33,610 nt of DNA. It comes from an uncultured Alistipes sp. (GTDB lineage: Bacteria > Bacteroidota > Bacteroidia > Bacteroidales > Rikenellaceae). Below, piece after piece: positions 32,561 through 33,610 of the stretch (the first letter of the stretch is position 1; the number at the start of each line of letters is the position of its first letter). The notes beneath the pieces were generated by a model that worked only from the letters and a program-made list of their open reading frames with translations, searched no databases and was not told the origin of the DNA. Both the position numbers and the translations under genes were made by a program. The DNA lies in contig UQYM01000030.1 in NCBI GenBank assembly GCA_900545315.1, positions 1-33,610 of the forward strand, written 5' to 3'.

Positions 32561-33610
32561 TTACAGGTCGAAGTCGAGTGCCTCGATTTCGTTGGCGATC
32601 TCTTTCACGAATCGTGTTGCCTCGCCGCCGTCCAGTGCACGGTGATCGTAGGTAAGGCTCAATCCGATGTGCGGCACAAAGGCGTACACACCGCCACCAA
32701 TATCTTTCGGGCGCGGTACGATTGTGTTGACACCCAAAATAGCCACCTGCGGCAGATTGATGACCGGTGTAAAGATCTCTACGCCGTAGTTGCCGAGATT
32801 CGATACGGTGAACGATGCAGCCTCCGAAGAGAGCAGGTCGGGATCGATCGAGCCCTTTTTGCAGGCATTGGCCACCTCTTTGAGTTGGTTGGCCAACCCC
32901 TGAATCGAGAGATCGTCGGCATTTTTAACCACCGGCACCATCAGACCCCGTTCGGTATCCACAGCCAAGCCGAGGTGTACCTTCGAGAAGAGGCGTACGC
33001 TGTCTCCGAGGAAGTGGGCATTGACTTGCGGGAATTTCTTGAGGGCGCGGATAACTGCCATGCAGACCATATCGTTAAGGGTGATGTTGGTCGGATAGCC
33101 GTTTTCAACCGCCTTCTTAACCTTTTTACGCAGCGCAAGAATACCACGTGCATCGGCACTCAGGTGGTGCGTCAATTGAGCTGAATTTTGCAGCGAAGCG
33201 TACATCGCTTTGGCAATCAGTTTGCGCATGTTGCTCAACGGCTTAATCTCGCTGTCTGAAGCGTAAACGCTGTTCTTGAGTGCGCCCATGTCGGCTCCCT
33301 TGACCATGCCGGCCAGTCCGCTGCCGGTCTCCGGGGCAGCAGCTCCGGTCTCTTTGGCAATGGCTTTGGCCAGCGGAGTCAGCTTAGGTGTAGCGGCCAT
33401 GGCAGCCCGCACATCGCGTTCGATGACACGGCCGTGAGGTCCTGAACCCTGCAAAGCAGATGCGTCGATCGCCTCTTTGGCGGCCAGCACACGGGCACGA
33501 GGTGATACCGGTGAGGTCCCTCCTGCGGTAGCAGGTTTCGCTGCGGCAACAGTGGGCTCTGCGGTGGCGGCTGGTGCGGCGGTTGGCGTTGCTGCTGCCG
33601 CAGACGTTGT
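32561..33610 (-). CDS. Dihydrolipoyl acyltransferase (E2), N-terminus cut by the window edge
   Basis: The frame enters from the right edge with an Ala/Thr/Pro-rich linker (33610 to about 33510). It continues into a peripheral-subunit-binding domain, PRARVLAAKEAIDASALQGS and GRVIERDV, that docks E1 or E3. A catalytic domain follows with HLSADARG and YDHRALDGGEA, carrying the active-site histidine and aspartate. The lipoyl domain or domains lie outside the window. A GTG at 33490 is only an internal codon, not the start. It forms the core of the dehydrogenase complex with E3 and E1 downstream. Confidence 0.92.
   Translation of the reverse strand, partial: TTSAAAATPTAAPAATAEPTVAAAKPATAGGTSPVSPRARVLAAKEAIDASALQGSGPHGRVIERDVRAAMAATPKLTPLAKAIAKETGAAAPETGSGLAGMVKGADMGALKNSVYASDSEIKPLSNMRKLIAKAMYASLQNSAQLTHHLSADARGILALRKKVKKAVENGYPTNITLNDMVCMAVIRALKKFPQVNAHFLGDSVRLFSKVHLGLAVDTERGLMVPVVKNADDLSIQGLANQLKEVANACKKGSIDPDLLSSEAASFTVSNLGNYGVEIFTPVINLPQVAILGVNTIVPRPKDIGGGVYAFVPHIGLSLTYDHRALDGGEATRFVKEIANEIEALDFDL

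Noticed and set aside
1..33610. CRISPR arrays, insertion sequences, integrase sites or prophage genes
   Set aside because: I looked for regularly spaced repeats, transposase or integrase motifs and paired terminal repeats and saw none.

Overview
The window looks like chromosomal DNA of a Bacteroidota bacterium, most likely order Bacteroidales. The evidence is: promoters of the Bacteroidetes type (TTTG, about 19 bases, then TAnnTTTG) in front of a tRNA, the rubrerythrin gene and both PurF-like genes; almost no Shine-Dalgarno sequences; a rhaB-rhaA-rhaT-rhaM order with Bacteroides-like proteins; and a fused E1 alpha/beta 2-oxoacid dehydrogenase. I see no mobile element, CRISPR array or rRNA.

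Layout. 1-2.3 kb is a loose accessory stretch: the end of a possible aspartic protease, two tiny overlapping ORFs, a zinc-ribbon membrane protein, a truncated HigA-like antitoxin fragment, a small membrane protein and a CAU tRNA with an odd T-arm. 2.7-9.4 kb is housekeeping and redox: dsbD and a full-length PurF-type amidophosphoribosyltransferase (minus), rubrerythrin (plus), and a second PurF homologue (minus) that keeps the phosphoribosyltransferase site but has lost the glutaminase site. After about 1.1 kb without a gene comes the plus-strand rhamnose operon rhaB-rhaA-rhaT-rhaM (10.5-15.0 kb). It has kinase, isomerase, permease and mutarotase, but no aldolase or lactaldehyde enzyme.

15.3-20.9 kb (minus) holds three exported glycan-degradation proteins: a GH37/trehalase-like enzyme, a DUF4861-like protein and a heparinase II/III-type polysaccharide lyase. 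There is no SusC/SusD pair in the window.

21.4-33.6 kb (minus) is the most interesting part. Eight genes lie in one direction: E2 (partial, at the right edge), E3, fused E1, a PHP-like metal-dependent protein, a class II aldolase fused to a sorbitol-6-phosphate-dehydrogenase-like SDR, an L-sorbose-1-phosphate-reductase-like dehydrogenase, a tandem FucA-type aldolase whose second half has lost every catalytic residue, and a lipoate-protein ligase. Together they read as a pathway that reshapes and cleaves a phosphorylated ketose or sugar derivative and passes a 2-oxo product to a dedicated lipoate-dependent dehydrogenase complex. The ligase would supply lipoate to E2. This pathway is inferred from gene content. 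The same aldolases could also complete rhamnose breakdown for the neighbouring rha operon.

Several start codons were moved from the longest open frame to the first sensible ATG, as noted in each entry.
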